A stretch of DNA of 56,488 nucleotides from Bacteroidota bacterium (GCA_009908945.1 JAAAOI010000191.1:1-56488); one strand, 5' to 3'. Counted from the stretch's first letter, positions 38,932 through 49,841 are shown. Numbers and translations: made by a program. Notes: generated from the sequence alone by a model not told the origin.

Positions 38932-40884
38932 ATGGACTTTTTTTCGTATCAGGACGAAGCCCGTCGCAATACTACGTATCTGGTGCTGCTCTTTGTTGGC
39001 GGGGTGTTACTGACGATCGTGTCCCTGTACGTGGCCATCGTGCTGATCTTGTCGTATACGGGCGTGTGGGTACCGGCTGGGCGCGGGGGGATTTGGTCCC
39101 CCACGCTGCTGTTGGGGATTGTAGGCCTCACCGGCATGATCCTCGCGTTTGGCAGCGGCAGCCGGTGGCTGGCCGTGCGGCAGGGCGGTGCTGCGGTGGC
39201 AGAGTCCCTGGGCGGGCGCCCCCTCGATCATTCGACCGACAACTTAGATGAGCAGCGCCTGCTCAACATCGTGGAGGAGATGGCTATTGCGTCGGGGATG
39301 CCCGCACCGCCGGTTTACATTCTCGACCAAGCGGGGATCAATGCGTTTGCTGCCGGGCACTCGATGAACGATGCCGTCATTGGCGTAACCCGTGGCGCCG
39401 TTGACGCCCTCAGCCGAGATGAGATGCAGGGCGTCATCGCACATGAGTTTGCCCACATTGTGAACGAGGATGTGCGCCTGAACCTCCGCCTCATTGTGGT
39501 CATCGCCGGGTTGCTCGCCATCTCGATGGTAGGCAAGCATGTGCTATTCGGCGTGGGACGCGCCAGCCTCTTCGGCGGGATGGCGCGGCGCGGTCGCAGC
39601 AAAAACGGTAAGGGCGGGGGCCAGATCGTCATCCTGCTGGTCGCCGTGGCGCTGTTGGTGATTGGATACATTGGCGTGCTCTGCAGCCGGCTCATCAAGG
39701 CCGCCATCTCGCGGCAGCGGGAGTTTCTGGCGGACGCCTCGGCAACGCAGTTTACCCGCAACCCTGACGGGTTGGCGGGTGCGCTCGCCAAGATTCGCAG
39801 TGGAACGGCCCAGATCGAACATCCGCGGGTGGAGGAAGCCAGCCACATGTTTTTTGGCGACGCCCTCGGCACCTCCTGGGCCAGCCTGAGCACCCATCCT
39901 CCGCTGGAGGCCCGCATCGAGCGTTTGAGTCCCAAGTATCTGGACTACACGCCGGATCGCCGCCGGGCGGCCCCTGCAGAAGCAGCGGAGGAGGCTCCTT
40001 CCACTGCAAGGGATCCGTTCCTTCCCGGCTTCGACGGGGTGGACGACGCCCTCGGCGGCGGGATGGCGGCGGCCATCACGGGACTGGTTGGTACCGCCAC
40101 GGCCGACCACCTTCAGTATGGGAAGCAGGTTATCGCGCACCTTCCGCCGGAGCTCCGGCGCGCGGCCCACGAGTCGCTCGGCGCGGTAGCCCTGGCCTAC
40201 AGCTTGGTACTGGACCCCCAGGATGCCCACCGGGAGAAGCAAGTGGGCATGCTACAGGATAACGTAGCCCCGGCAACACTGGAGGAGGTCCACCGCTTGA
40301 CCCCTCACGTGCTGGCGCTGGACCGGTGGCTACGGCTTCCCCTGGCCGAGTTGCTCGTACCAGCCCTGAGGCAACTTAGCGAAGCGCAGTTTCGGGAGTT
40401 CGCCCATACGCTGAAGGCCCTCATGCTGCACGACGATGAACTCTCCATCTTTCAGTTTGCCATGCTGAAGATGGTACTGCACCAGGTAGAGGAGAGCCAC
40501 CGATCCACCAGGCGCCCACGCGGAGGCGCTGGCTCCATCCGAAAGGCCCAAGACGAGGTACACGTCCTCCTCTCTGCCCTCGCGCTGGTGGCGGGCGAGG
40601 ACCCTGACGTGCGCAAGCAGGCCCTCCGCGCCGGGCTGCACCAACTGGAGAAGTACCGTGGACCCGACACCCTGCACCGCGAGTCGTTTGCACGACTCAA
40701 CGGCGCTCTCGATCGTCTGGCTACAGCCTCGCCCAAGGTCAAGCGCCAAGTCGTAGACGCCTGTAGCCACACGGTTTTGGCCGATGACGAGGTAACGCTG
40801 GATGAAGGGGAACTCCTCCGTGCCATTGGCGCGACGCTAAACTGTCCCCTCCCCCCTTTTCTTCCGCAGGCTCGCGTAGCATAG
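38932..40884 (+). CDS. M48-family (HtpX-like) membrane metallopeptidase
   Basis: GVIAHEFAHIVNEDVRLNL (HExxH), REFLADASATQFTRNPDGLAGALAKI; adjacent to lemA. Confidence 0.93.
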   Translation: MDFFSYQDEARRNTTYLVLLFVGGVLLTIVSLYVAIVLILSYTGVWVPAGRGGIWSPTLLLGIVGLTGMILAFGSGSRWLAVRQGGAAVAESLGGRPLDHSTDNLDEQRLLNIVEEMAIASGMPAPPVYILDQAGINAFAAGHSMNDAVIGVTRGAVDALSRDEMQGVIAHEFAHIVNEDVRLNLRLIVVIAGLLAISMVGKHVLFGVGRASLFGGMARRGRSKNGKGGGQIVILLVAVALLVIGYIGVLCSRLIKAAISRQREFLADASATQFTRNPDGLAGALAKIRSGTAQIEHPRVEEASHMFFGDALGTSWASLSTHPPLEARIERLSPKYLDYTPDRRRAAPAEAAEEAPSTARDPFLPGFDGVDDALGGGMAAAITGLVGTATADHLQYGKQVIAHLPPELRRAAHESLGAVALAYSLVLDPQDAHREKQVGMLQDNVAPATLEEVHRLTPHVLALDRWLRLPLAELLVPALRQLSEAQFREFAHTLKALMLHDDELSIFQFAMLKMVLHQVEESHRSTRRPRGGAGSIRKAQDEVHVLLSALALVAGEDPDVRKQALRAGLHQLEKYRGPDTLHRESFARLNGALDRLATASPKVKRQVVDACSHTVLADDEVTLDEGELLRAIGATLNCPLPPFLPQARVA

Positions 40885-40963
40885 CCCTGATGCCGTGCCA
40901 GCAGCTGGCAGCACCTGGGCGCACGGCATGCATGGCACAACGCCCCCTGGCTAAAACCCCGGC

Positions 40964-43426
40964 TCAGCTTTCCATCGAACGGAGGGTCAACTCAGCACGC
41001 TGCAGCGCCGCGCGGGCCTCCCGCGTACGCCAGTCGTCTGGGCCCAGCGTGGCTTCGAAATTTGCGTATGCTTGCTGAATCAGCGGGTAGCCCTGTTGAG
41101 CCTGTCCCTGCAGCATCAGCCCCATGCCTTCAATCCCGCGTGCAGCGTGCAGTTGCCAGTGGTCCTCGGGTAGGTACGCGCTCAGGATGTCGTGCCCTCT
41201 ACGCCCCAGCGCTACAGCTTCAGCGCCACGCCCCTGCGCGGCCCGGATCATTCCGATACGCACCAGCGACGAGGCCACATGCGGATGCCGGTCGCCCAGG
41301 ATCTCCCGGCGCGTGGCCAGGGCCTTCTGATGTAAGGAATCCGCTTGCTCCAGTTTGCCCATGCGTTGCAGCGTAAAGGCCTTCGCCATCTGTACGCTGG
41401 CGATGGTCGTCTGTAACTCCGGCTCCTCCGGTTGCTCCAGTAAGTACGCGAGGGACTTTTCGTGCAGCGGGAGGGCCTCTTTGTGACGTCCGAGGGCGCC
41501 CAGCGCCGTCGCCAAGTTGTGGGTCAGGATCTGGTATAGCGGCGAAGCGGCAATCCCCGGTTCGTTCAGCAGGGCCTGGTACGTGGCTACGGCTGCCTCG
41601 ACGGCCCCCTGCTCGCTCTCCAGCAGGCCGCGCGTCAGACGAATGGACCAGGACTTCAGCTGGCGCTCTTCGGCATTCAGCTCCTTGGCCTGTGCCACGA
41701 AGGCCAGCGCCTGCTGCAGATGCTGGTCAGCCGCCTCATAGCGGCCCTCGCGGATCCACATGTGGGCGCGCATCCGCATGGTTCCGATACGGCCGGATGT
41801 AGCCAGGTCGGACGGGTCGCGGGCGTAGTGCTGCTCGGCGGCTTCCAGGAGGGGTGCGGCTGACGCGTACTGCCCCAGATTTACGTAGACGGTGCCGATG
41901 ATACGTTGCAGGTTGGCCTGTAGCAGCGGGCGGTTCTCCAGCTGCTGCAACCGGCGTGCCCCGCGGTCTACCAGGTCGCGCGCCGTCAGGTCCGTGGCTC
42001 CTGTGGCGGCGCTGGCCTGGCCGAAGGGGTCAGTCGTAACGAAGAGTTCCTGCAGAAAGCCCGCTACCTGTTCGGCCCGTTCCGCTTCCTGTGTGGCCCG
42101 GTCGCGCTCCTCAGCCAAGGCGGCGGCCTGGTACGTCACTGTCGTAGCGTAGCCCACCAGCAACAGGGCAATCACCGCCGCAGCCGCAATGGACCACTTG
42201 TGCCGCTGCACTACTTTTTTAGCTTTGTAGCCAAACGAATGGCGACGGGCATGCACCGCACGGCCCTGCAAGTGGTTGCGCACATCATCAGCCAGTGCCT
42301 GCACCGAGCTGTAGCGGTGGGACGGCTCCTTGCGCAAAGCGTACAGGATGATGGCATCCAGGTCGCCTCTCAAGCTTTCCTGCAGCGAGCGCCTGCGCGT
42401 GTTTCGCGCAGCAGCCAGTTCATCTGCTGAGGCCTCGTGTGCCCCTCTCCGCTCGCCCCGCGCCACAAACGAGATAGCCGTGCTCGGCCGCGTGGGCTCA
42501 CGCTCGCAGACCAGCTGCATCACCTCATACGGCGACCGCTCTTTCCCATCGTAAGGCCGGCAGCCCGTCAGCAGTTCGTAGAGCAGGATCCCCAGTGCGT
42601 AGACGTCCGTCGCGGTGGTAATGCGCTGGCCCTTTACCTGCTCCGGCGCGGCATACTCGGGCGTCATGAGGTGCGCACCGCTGCGCGTAAGGCTAAGCCC
42701 ATCCTCCTCGTCCGTCGCGCTCAGCAGCTTTGCAATCCCAAAGTCCAACAGCTTAATATGCCCCTCAGCCGTAACCAGGATGTTCGACGGTTTGAGGTCG
42801 CGGTGCACCACCAGGTTGCGATGGGCATGCTGTACGGCATCACACACCGCAGTAAACAGTTGCAAGCGTTCGCGAACTGAGAGGCGGTGCCGATCACTGT
42901 AGGCGGTGATGGGCTCGCCCTCCACGTACTCCATGACAAGGTAGGGCCGGCCATCATCAAGCACGCCGCCGTCGAACACCCGGGCGATGCTCGGGTGGCT
43001 GAGCGTGGCAAGCACTTGCCGCTCCAAGATGAAGCGTTGCACGCCGGCGTCGGTAAGGTCAGTCGAGCGCAGCACCTTGATGGCCACCTGCTGCTCAAAT
43101 TGTCCATCATCGCGCTCGGCCAAGTAGATAAGGCCCATCCCGCCCTTCCCCACTTCCGAGACGATGCGGTACGGCCCCAGCCCTTCGCCAGCAGCAAGCG
43201 GCGCCTCAGCCCGGAGGGGCGCCTCATCCCCAAACATTCCGTCCAGCCCGTCTTCCAGAAACGAGGGGGACCCTTCCTCGGCTTCGAGCAAGGCCACCAC
43301 TTGTGCATAGATCTCCGGTTTATCGTCTGCCAGCGCCTCCAGATAGGCCGCACGCTCGTCGGGCGGTAGCGCCCAGACCTGGTCCAGCGCATCACTGATG
43401 GACGTCCACTGTGTATCCAAACTCAT
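40964..43426 (-). CDS. Serine/threonine protein kinase with C-terminal TPR region
   Basis: VSEVGKGGMGLIYLAERDD, NLVVHRDLKPSNILVTAEGHIKLLDFGIAKLL, TPEYAAPEQVKG; TM; TPR-like helices. Confidence 0.93.
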   Translation of the reverse strand: MSLDTQWTSISDALDQVWALPPDERAAYLEALADDKPEIYAQVVALLEAEEGSPSFLEDGLDGMFGDEAPLRAEAPLAAGEGLGPYRIVSEVGKGGMGLIYLAERDDGQFEQQVAIKVLRSTDLTDAGVQRFILERQVLATLSHPSIARVFDGGVLDDGRPYLVMEYVEGEPITAYSDRHRLSVRERLQLFTAVCDAVQHAHRNLVVHRDLKPSNILVTAEGHIKLLDFGIAKLLSATDEEDGLSLTRSGAHLMTPEYAAPEQVKGQRITTATDVYALGILLYELLTGCRPYDGKERSPYEVMQLVCEREPTRPSTAISFVARGERRGAHEASADELAAARNTRRRSLQESLRGDLDAIILYALRKEPSHRYSSVQALADDVRNHLQGRAVHARRHSFGYKAKKVVQRHKWSIAAAAVIALLLVGYATTVTYQAAALAEERDRATQEAERAEQVAGFLQELFVTTDPFGQASAATGATDLTARDLVDRGARRLQQLENRPLLQANLQRIIGTVYVNLGQYASAAPLLEAAEQHYARDPSDLATSGRIGTMRMRAHMWIREGRYEAADQHLQQALAFVAQAKELNAEERQLKSWSIRLTRGLLESEQGAVEAAVATYQALLNEPGIAASPLYQILTHNLATALGALGRHKEALPLHEKSLAYLLEQPEEPELQTTIASVQMAKAFTLQRMGKLEQADSLHQKALATRREILGDRHPHVASSLVRIGMIRAAQGRGAEAVALGRRGHDILSAYLPEDHWQLHAARGIEGMGLMLQGQAQQGYPLIQQAYANFEATLGPDDWRTREARAALQRAELTLRSMES

Positions 43427-43742
43427 GTTGATCGATGGGCGGATGATAAAGGGGCTTTGTCAATACAGTGCTTGCCGGGACCTCGCGTATGCTGGGCCGT
43501 ACCCGGAGCATAATAAAAACAATAAACATGTGGTGCAGCTACTGAGTGCGCACTCCGGCGATGCGACCGGACATCCCGGGCGCACTGTCGTGCGCTACCC
43601 ATCGCACCTGCGCTCGCACAGGACTGCAAGCACCGATGGCGCATATCTTCACTGACGTCTCGTTGTAATACCCTGCCGTATCACGTTTATTGAGAGGATA
43701 TAGCAGGATCGCTTGTCTTTTCAACGCTTTGCCTCTTCGGCC

Positions 43743-46700
43743 ATGTACCTCAGCCAGCTTTCTATTCACGGGTTCAAGAGCTTCGCCGAACCCACGGAGT
43801 TGCTGTTTGATGAGGGGTTAACCGCCATTGTAGGCCCCAACGGGTGCGGAAAATCAAATATCGTAGATGCTGTGCGTTGGGTTATCGGCGAACAGCGCGC
43901 GCGGATCTTGCGCTCGGAGAAGATGGAGAATGTGATCTTCAATGGCACCGCGAAGCGCCGCCCACTGGGGATGGCCGAGGTTACCCTTACCATCGAAAAC
44001 AACCGTGGGGTGTTGCCCACCGAATACAACGAAGTGACCCTGGGCCGCCGCCTCTACCGCTCGGGCGACTCGGAGTACCTGCTGAACGATAGCCAATGCC
44101 GGCTGAAGGACATCACCGAGCTGTTCATGGATACGGGCATGGGAGCGGATGCCTACTCGGTGATTGAGCTGAAGATGATCGACGAAATTCTGTCGAGCAG
44201 CACCGAGGACCGGCGCCGGCTGTTTGAGGAAGCGGCGGGCATCACGAAGTACAAGCAGCGGCGGCGGCAAGCGCTCCGCAAGCTGGAAAACACCCAGGCC
44301 GATCTGACGCGCGTCCGTGACCTGACCGACGAGGTAGCCAAGCGTGTGCGTCGGCTGAAGCGGCAGGCGAAGAAAGCGGCCTCGTACAACGAGCGCAAGG
44401 ACCGGCTCGACACGCTGGAGCTGCAGCTGGCCCAGGCCGAGTTTACGCGGCTGCAGCAGCAACAGGGGGCGCTTACCGAACACCTACAGGCCACCCGCGA
44501 TGAGGTATCCGCTTACACTGCACGGCTGCAGCGGGAAGAAGCCCGGCTGGAGGAGCTCCGCACCGCAGCCGTGGGACACGAGCAGACGGTTTCGGCCCGG
44601 CAGGAGGCCCTGGCCACCCACAGAGAGCAGGTGCGCGCCCTGGAAGCTGACCTGCGCCTTACCGAAGAGCGCCTCGCCAACGCGCAGTCCGAGCAGGACC
44701 GGCTGCAGGAGGCCCAGGCCGAAGGGGAAGCCCGGAGCGCGACCCTTGAGCAGGAGCGCGACGAGCTGGAGGAGCAGATAGCCGCCCAGAAGCCGCGCAC
44801 GATGGCTGCACAGGAAGCCCGAGCGGAGGCCGAGGCCTATCGCGGCCAGCTGACCAAGAAGGCCGCCGCCCTACGTGAGCATCGGGATACGCAGCGGGCG
44901 CGTGAAGCGACGCTCCGACGGAAGCAGGCCGAGCAGCAGCGCGCGCTCGATCGCCTCGAAAACCGCATCGACCTGCAGGCCGAGGAGCTGGAGCGCCTGG
45001 ACGCCTCGGCCGGCGCAGCCACGGCCTCGCTTGATGCGCTCAAGGGCCGCGTCGCCGAAACCAAGGAGGCCCTCGATGCAGCCGAAGCAGCCCTGGCTGA
45101 CGCCGAGGAAGGGCTTGCCACTGCTGAAGCCCGCCATGCGGCCCTCACCGAACAGCTGGAGACGCACCGCCGCACCCTACATGCCGCTGAGCGTGCGGCC
45201 GACGCCGCTGCGCATGAGGTCGCCCTGCTGGAGAGCCTGGTGGACGCGTACGATGACTTTTCGGATGCTGTCCAGTTTCTGGCTGAGCAGGACGATTGGG
45301 TCCCGGATGGGCTGCATACCGTGGCGGATGTGCTCACGTGTCCCCCCGCTCTCCGCCCTGCCCTGGATGCCGCGCTGGGCGACTTTGCCTCGTGCATTGT
45401 GGTGCCCGCGCCATCCCACGTGGCCGAGGCCCGCAGGCGCCTGCGATCCGCCGGCCGCGGGCGCGCCACGTTTCTCGTCCAGGAACGACTCCCCGAGCCG
45501 CCCGCCTCGCCAACTGTTCCGGACGAAGCGAAGCTGCTCTCGGCACAAGTCGAGGGGACTGACCGGGCGCATCAACGCCTGGGCGAGGTGTTGCTCCACG
45601 CCTGTTACCTCGCCCCATCCGTGGATGAAGCCGCAGATCTTGCAGCGTCAAGTAGCGCGTCGGCTCGTTTCATCACCCCAGACGGCGAGTGGGTCGACGG
45701 TCGCGGTCTCGTGCACGGCGGCGGTGCCCCGGGCGAAACAGCCGTGGCTACCCGACGCCTCGAACGGCGCGACCAGCTGGCTGCAGCCCGCGCGACGCTG
45801 GAGACCGCCGAGGCCGAGCGCGCCGCCGCGGAGCAGGCGGTGGCCGAGATTGAAGACACCCTGCGGGGGGTCCCCCTTCAGAAGCGCCGCTCGGCCCGCG
45901 ATGCGGCGGAGAGAGGCTACCAGGAAGCGCGCCGAGCGCATGAGCAGGCGACGTATGAGCGCACCCAGGCCCGCCAGGCCCAGGCTGCCCGCGAGCAACA
46001 GCGCGCAGAACAGGAAGAGGCATTAGCTGCGCTGCGGGACGCGCAGGCCCCACGCCAGGAGGCGCTGCGCGCTACCTCCGAAGCACTGCAGGAGGCCGAG
46101 GCCGCACGAGCGGATGCAGCCGAGGCGCTCGCCACAGCGGACCAGGCCGAGCGTGCCGCCCAAGATGCTTTCAACGCCGCCAACGTGGAGGCCGTCCGAG
46201 CTGAAAACACGCTCGACCGTCTCACCAGCGAACACCAGCGCACTACCGAGCGCATCACGGAGCTTGCCGATCAGCAGACCCGTCGGGCCGCGCGCCTGGA
46301 GGCGCTTGCTGAAACACTCGCCCGTACCCAGCAGGAGAAGGTCGATATACAGACGGCCCTCGAAGACCTGCAGCAGCAACGTGGAGCCCTCGAAGACGCT
46401 GTGTCTGCCGCCCGCACGGAACTGATGGAGCAGAAAGTGCAGGTCAACAATGTCGAGAAACGTCTACGGCAGCTCCGCTCCTCGCGCGAGACGCACGTGC
46501 AGACCGCCAACGAACACGAGGTGCGTCTTGCTGAGGTCAACACACGGCTGGACGACCTCAGCACGGACGTGGCCGAGACCTACGACCGTTCGCTCGCTGA
46601 CGCCCCTGTCCCGCTGCCTGAAGCGTTCGATGCCGACGAAGCACGGTCCGAAGTCCGCGAGCTACGCCAGTCGTTGCAAGGCATGGGCTCGATCAATGCG

Positions 46701-47300
46701 CTGGCGCTGGAAGAGTATGAGGAAGAGCAGGACCGGCTGGACTTCCTGACAGCGCAGCAGGATGACCTCGAAGAGGCCGAAGACACGCTACTGGACACCA
46801 TCACGGAGATCAACACGACCGCCGAAGCACGGTTCTTGGAGACGTTCGAAACTATCCGCGCGCACTTTCAGGAGCTGTTTCAGGAGCTATTTGGAGCCGC
46901 GGCCGCGGCGGACCTGGCGCTGGAAGAGGCAGACGATCCGTTGGAATCCCCGATCGACATTCGCGCCAAACCGCGCGGCAAGCGGCCCGTCAGCCTTACG
47001 CAACTCTCCAGTGGTGAGAAGGCGCTGACCGCCGTAGCTCTGCTGTTCAGCATCTACCTCGTCAAACCCAGCCCGTTCTGCATCCTGGACGAAGTGGACG
47101 CCCCGCTGGACGATGCCAACGTGCAGCGCTTCATGCAGCTTATTGAGCGCTTCGCCGACAGAACCCAGTTTATCCTCGTGACGCACAACCAGCAGACCAT
47201 GGAGCACGCGGACCGGCTCTATGGCATCACGATGCAAGAGGCTGGGGTTTCGAAGCTGGTGAGCGTGAAGTTCGAGGAGGCGCTGGAAATGGCCGGGTAA
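43743..47300 (+). CDS. smc: Chromosome segregation protein SMC
   Basis: MYLSQLSIHGFKSFAEPTELLFDEGLTAIVGPNGCGKSNIVDAVRWVIGEQ; long coiled coils; LSSGEKALTAVALLFSIYLVKPSPFCILDEVDAPLDDANVQRF. Confidence 0.96.
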   Translation: MYLSQLSIHGFKSFAEPTELLFDEGLTAIVGPNGCGKSNIVDAVRWVIGEQRARILRSEKMENVIFNGTAKRRPLGMAEVTLTIENNRGVLPTEYNEVTLGRRLYRSGDSEYLLNDSQCRLKDITELFMDTGMGADAYSVIELKMIDEILSSSTEDRRRLFEEAAGITKYKQRRRQALRKLENTQADLTRVRDLTDEVAKRVRRLKRQAKKAASYNERKDRLDTLELQLAQAEFTRLQQQQGALTEHLQATRDEVSAYTARLQREEARLEELRTAAVGHEQTVSARQEALATHREQVRALEADLRLTEERLANAQSEQDRLQEAQAEGEARSATLEQERDELEEQIAAQKPRTMAAQEARAEAEAYRGQLTKKAAALREHRDTQRAREATLRRKQAEQQRALDRLENRIDLQAEELERLDASAGAATASLDALKGRVAETKEALDAAEAALADAEEGLATAEARHAALTEQLETHRRTLHAAERAADAAAHEVALLESLVDAYDDFSDAVQFLAEQDDWVPDGLHTVADVLTCPPALRPALDAALGDFASCIVVPAPSHVAEARRRLRSAGRGRATFLVQERLPEPPASPTVPDEAKLLSAQVEGTDRAHQRLGEVLLHACYLAPSVDEAADLAASSSASARFITPDGEWVDGRGLVHGGGAPGETAVATRRLERRDQLAAARATLETAEAERAAAEQAVAEIEDTLRGVPLQKRRSARDAAERGYQEARRAHEQATYERTQARQAQAAREQQRAEQEEALAALRDAQAPRQEALRATSEALQEAEAARADAAEALATADQAERAAQDAFNAANVEAVRAENTLDRLTSEHQRTTERITELADQQTRRAARLEALAETLARTQQEKVDIQTALEDLQQQRGALEDAVSAARTELMEQKVQVNNVEKRLRQLRSSRETHVQTANEHEVRLAEVNTRLDDLSTDVAETYDRSLADAPVPLPEAFDADEARSEVRELRQSLQGMGSINALALEEYEEEQDRLDFLTAQQDDLEEAEDTLLDTITEINTTAEARFLETFETIRAHFQELFQELFGAAAAADLALEEADDPLESPIDIRAKPRGKRPVSLTQLSSGEKALTAVALLFSIYLVKPSPFCILDEVDAPLDDANVQRFMQLIERFADRTQFILVTHNQQTMEHADRLYGITMQEAGVSKLVSVKFEEALEMAG

Positions 47301-47392
47301 ACGTTTAACCCCCACGCACGTATCTTTGCGCCACCGGTAACCGTACAAAATGTGGCCTGTCGGCCCCCACCGTATTTGACGTACACCTTGCT

Positions 47393-47812
47393 ATGGAAGC
47401 TTTCTTCACCTTTCTCGCCTCATACTGGTGGATCCTCCTCATCTTTGCCGGGATGGGCTATGGCGCCTTCGAGGAATGGCTGGACTTCAAAAAGGAACAG
47501 CGTAAGCTGGGCGCCTCTACCGAGGCGGTGGGCGACGACTTGGAGGCGCTGCGGAATGAGTGGAACCAGGAACGCGCCCGCCTCACGCGCCGGATCGAGC
47601 ACCTGGAGGCTATCGTGACCAGCCAAACGTGGGATGCGCTGTGCGACGATGCGCTAAACGAAAGTGCGGTGCAGGACGGGGCGGTGCAGGGCGGTGGCGT
47701 GCAGGACGGGGCGGCTGCCCTTCCGCTGAGTCAGCCCACGCCTCCTCTGGATACCGCGGGCCCTGTAAGTGATGCGGAGCAGGCGGCGCGCATCGCGAAA
47801 CGGATCAGGTAG
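47393..47812 (+). CDS. Small single-TM coiled-coil protein, PspB-like layout
   Basis: MEAFFTFLASYWWILLIFAGMGYGAFEEWLDFKKEQRKLGAS...NEWNQERARLTRRIEHLEAIV. Confidence 0.65.
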   Translation: MEAFFTFLASYWWILLIFAGMGYGAFEEWLDFKKEQRKLGASTEAVGDDLEALRNEWNQERARLTRRIEHLEAIVTSQTWDALCDDALNESAVQDGAVQGGGVQDGAAALPLSQPTPPLDTAGPVSDAEQAARIAKRIR

Positions 47813-47838
47813 CTACCGCCGTAGCCGCTTCACAACAA

Positions 47839-47869
47839 AGCCCCGGGCGTCATAGAAACGACCGGGGCT
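47839..47869 (-). terminator. Hairpin terminator between convergent genes
   Basis: AGCCCCGG N15 CCGGGGCT; minus-strand continuation TTTGTTGTG after the FKBP gene. Confidence 0.6.
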
Positions 47870-47897
47870 CAATCCCAATAGGGAGCGGGAGGGTATG

Positions 47898-48365
47898 CTA
47901 CGGCGTGATAATCTTGCTGCCGCCGCCTTCTTCCCCATCCACCTCTACAAGCTCAATCTCAAATACGAGATCCTTACCTGCCAGCGGATGGTTAGCGTCA
48001 ATGGTGACTTGGCCGTTCTCCACGTTAGTGACTACGACCGGGACTTGCCGCCCATCTTCCAGACGCAGTTGCAACTGCTGTCCTACCTGCGGCTCAACAT
48101 CCTCCGAAATCTGGCCCTGCTCTACCTCCACTACGAGGTCTTCGCGGCGCGGGCCGTACCCCTTAGCCGGTGGGATTTCGGCGGTCTTCTCATCGCCTGG
48201 CTCCATGCCGACGACAGCCTCCTCAAAGCCTTCAATTACTTGCCCTTCACCTACAGTAAACCCGAGGGCTTCCTCCCGTTCGCGAGACGAGTCGAACACC
48301 GTTCCATCTTTGAGTTTTCCGGTGTAATGAACTTTTACGGCGTTTCCTTGCTGTACAGTAGCCAC
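47898..48365 (-). CDS. FKBP-type (SlyD-like) peptidyl-prolyl isomerase
   Basis: VKVHYTGKLKDGTVFDSSREREEALGFTVGEGQVIEGFEEAVVGMEPGDEKTAEIPPAKGYG; GTG start at 48365 assumed, an ATG exists at 48401. Confidence 0.92.
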   Translation of the reverse strand: MATVQQGNAVKVHYTGKLKDGTVFDSSREREEALGFTVGEGQVIEGFEEAVVGMEPGDEKTAEIPPAKGYGPRREDLVVEVEQGQISEDVEPQVGQQLQLRLEDGRQVPVVVTNVENGQVTIDANHPLAGKDLVFEIELVEVDGEEGGGSKIITP

Positions 48366-48535
48366 GTCAGTGTTGGCGTTATTTAAGCAATAATAGAACA
48401 CATTCTATACGAGGCGCAGACAAACGTTGTTCAGCACATCCACATCCACACGTGGTCTTCAATGCGTCACATGCTGCCGTTGTGACGTATTCCTAACACT
48501 TTTCCATAGGTTCGTCCCTCGCCCGAGAGTTTCGT

Positions 48536-49813
48536 ATGATACCACAGGTTGACTATTCATCGTCTGATAGCGCACCGTTGACGCATTCGTACGACTATAT
48601 CGTCGCCGGGGCTGGCTGTGCTGGATTAAGCCTCCTCTGGTACATGCTGGATAGTCCGCTGCAGGAGGCCCGCATCCTGCTGGTGGACCGAGACCTCTCC
48701 GCTCAACCGAAAAAGACCTGGTGCTTTTGGGGCGATGAAAGCCTCCCGTTCCGGCACATCGCGGATCACTCCTGGAACCGCATGGCCGTGGGCTTTCCCA
48801 ATCAGTGGGTTGAAGAGCGCCTCGGCCAAAACGTGTACCACTGCGTGCGCAGCGAGGTGTACCATGCGCATGTGATGGAGCGGATCCAAGCGCATCCGAA
48901 CGTGACCCTCCTGACGGCTGAAATCAATGAGCTGCAGGACACTGCCGACGGCGCACGGCTGAAGGCCGGGGGGCAAGCCTACACGGCTGGCCACCTGTTC
49001 CAGAGTTGCTTCATATCCCCGCACGACAAAGCGCAGCCCGTGCACTACCCGCTGCGGCAGCACTTCGGTGGATGGGAGGTCGAAACGGCGGCCCCCGCCT
49101 TTGACCCCAGCGTGGTGACGCTCATGGATTTTGACACGGCTCAGCACGGGGCAACCGTGTTTTATTACCTTCTCCCGTTCACTCCGACACGTGCCCTGGT
49201 GGAGTACACCGTCTTCTCGCCCGACCCCTGGGACCACGCCCGGTACGATGCAGCCATTCATCGCTATATCCGGGAGCATACCGATGCGGCATACGAAATC
49301 ATCCGGCGCGAGTACGGGGTGATCCCTATGGAGGAACGGCCTCGGCACCAGCGCTACGGGCAGCACATCACAAGCCTCGGTACCGTGGGGGGTATCACCA
49401 AGCCCACCACAGGCTATACGTTTCAGCGGGTGCATCAGCACACACAGCAACTGGTGCGTACGATGCTGCCCGACGGCCGCCCTGATCCCGTGGCTATCTC
49501 TTCCCCGCGCTACCGCTTTTACGATCTACTTCTGCTTCGCATTCTACACGAGCATCCCCGCTGGGGACGCCCTATCTTTCAGCGGCTGTTTGCACACAAC
49601 AGCATCGATCGTGTGCTCAGCTTCATTGGGGAGGACACCCATCTCGGGCAGGACATGCGCATCTTTTCACAACTCCCGTATGGTCCCTTTCTGAGGGCCA
49701 TTGCGCCAAACCTGCCGCTTATGCCTCGCGTGCTATTCCCTGAAGAACCTGCGGTAGGTACGCCCCGGCACAGCGCGACGCCCTCCGACCCCACCGCCGC
49801 CGTCGCCTCATAA
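48536..49813 (+). CDS. crtY: Lycopene beta-cyclase
   Basis: YDYIVAGAGCAGLSLLWYMLDSP...ILLVDRDLSAQPKKTWCFWGDESLPF; MEERPRHQRYGQHITSLGTVGGITKPTTGYTFQRV. Confidence 0.92.
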   Translation: MIPQVDYSSSDSAPLTHSYDYIVAGAGCAGLSLLWYMLDSPLQEARILLVDRDLSAQPKKTWCFWGDESLPFRHIADHSWNRMAVGFPNQWVEERLGQNVYHCVRSEVYHAHVMERIQAHPNVTLLTAEINELQDTADGARLKAGGQAYTAGHLFQSCFISPHDKAQPVHYPLRQHFGGWEVETAAPAFDPSVVTLMDFDTAQHGATVFYYLLPFTPTRALVEYTVFSPDPWDHARYDAAIHRYIREHTDAAYEIIRREYGVIPMEERPRHQRYGQHITSLGTVGGITKPTTGYTFQRVHQHTQQLVRTMLPDGRPDPVAISSPRYRFYDLLLLRILHEHPRWGRPIFQRLFAHNSIDRVLSFIGEDTHLGQDMRIFSQLPYGPFLRAIAPNLPLMPRVLFPEEPAVGTPRHSATPSDPTAAVAS

Positions 49814-49841
49814 CCTTGCTTCACCCAGCTATCTCCTCCCG

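Noticed and set aside
44875-46026. 383-aa plus-strand ORF within smc
   Set aside because: Alternative frame of the SMC coiled coil; Arg/Pro/Ser-rich off-frame composition.
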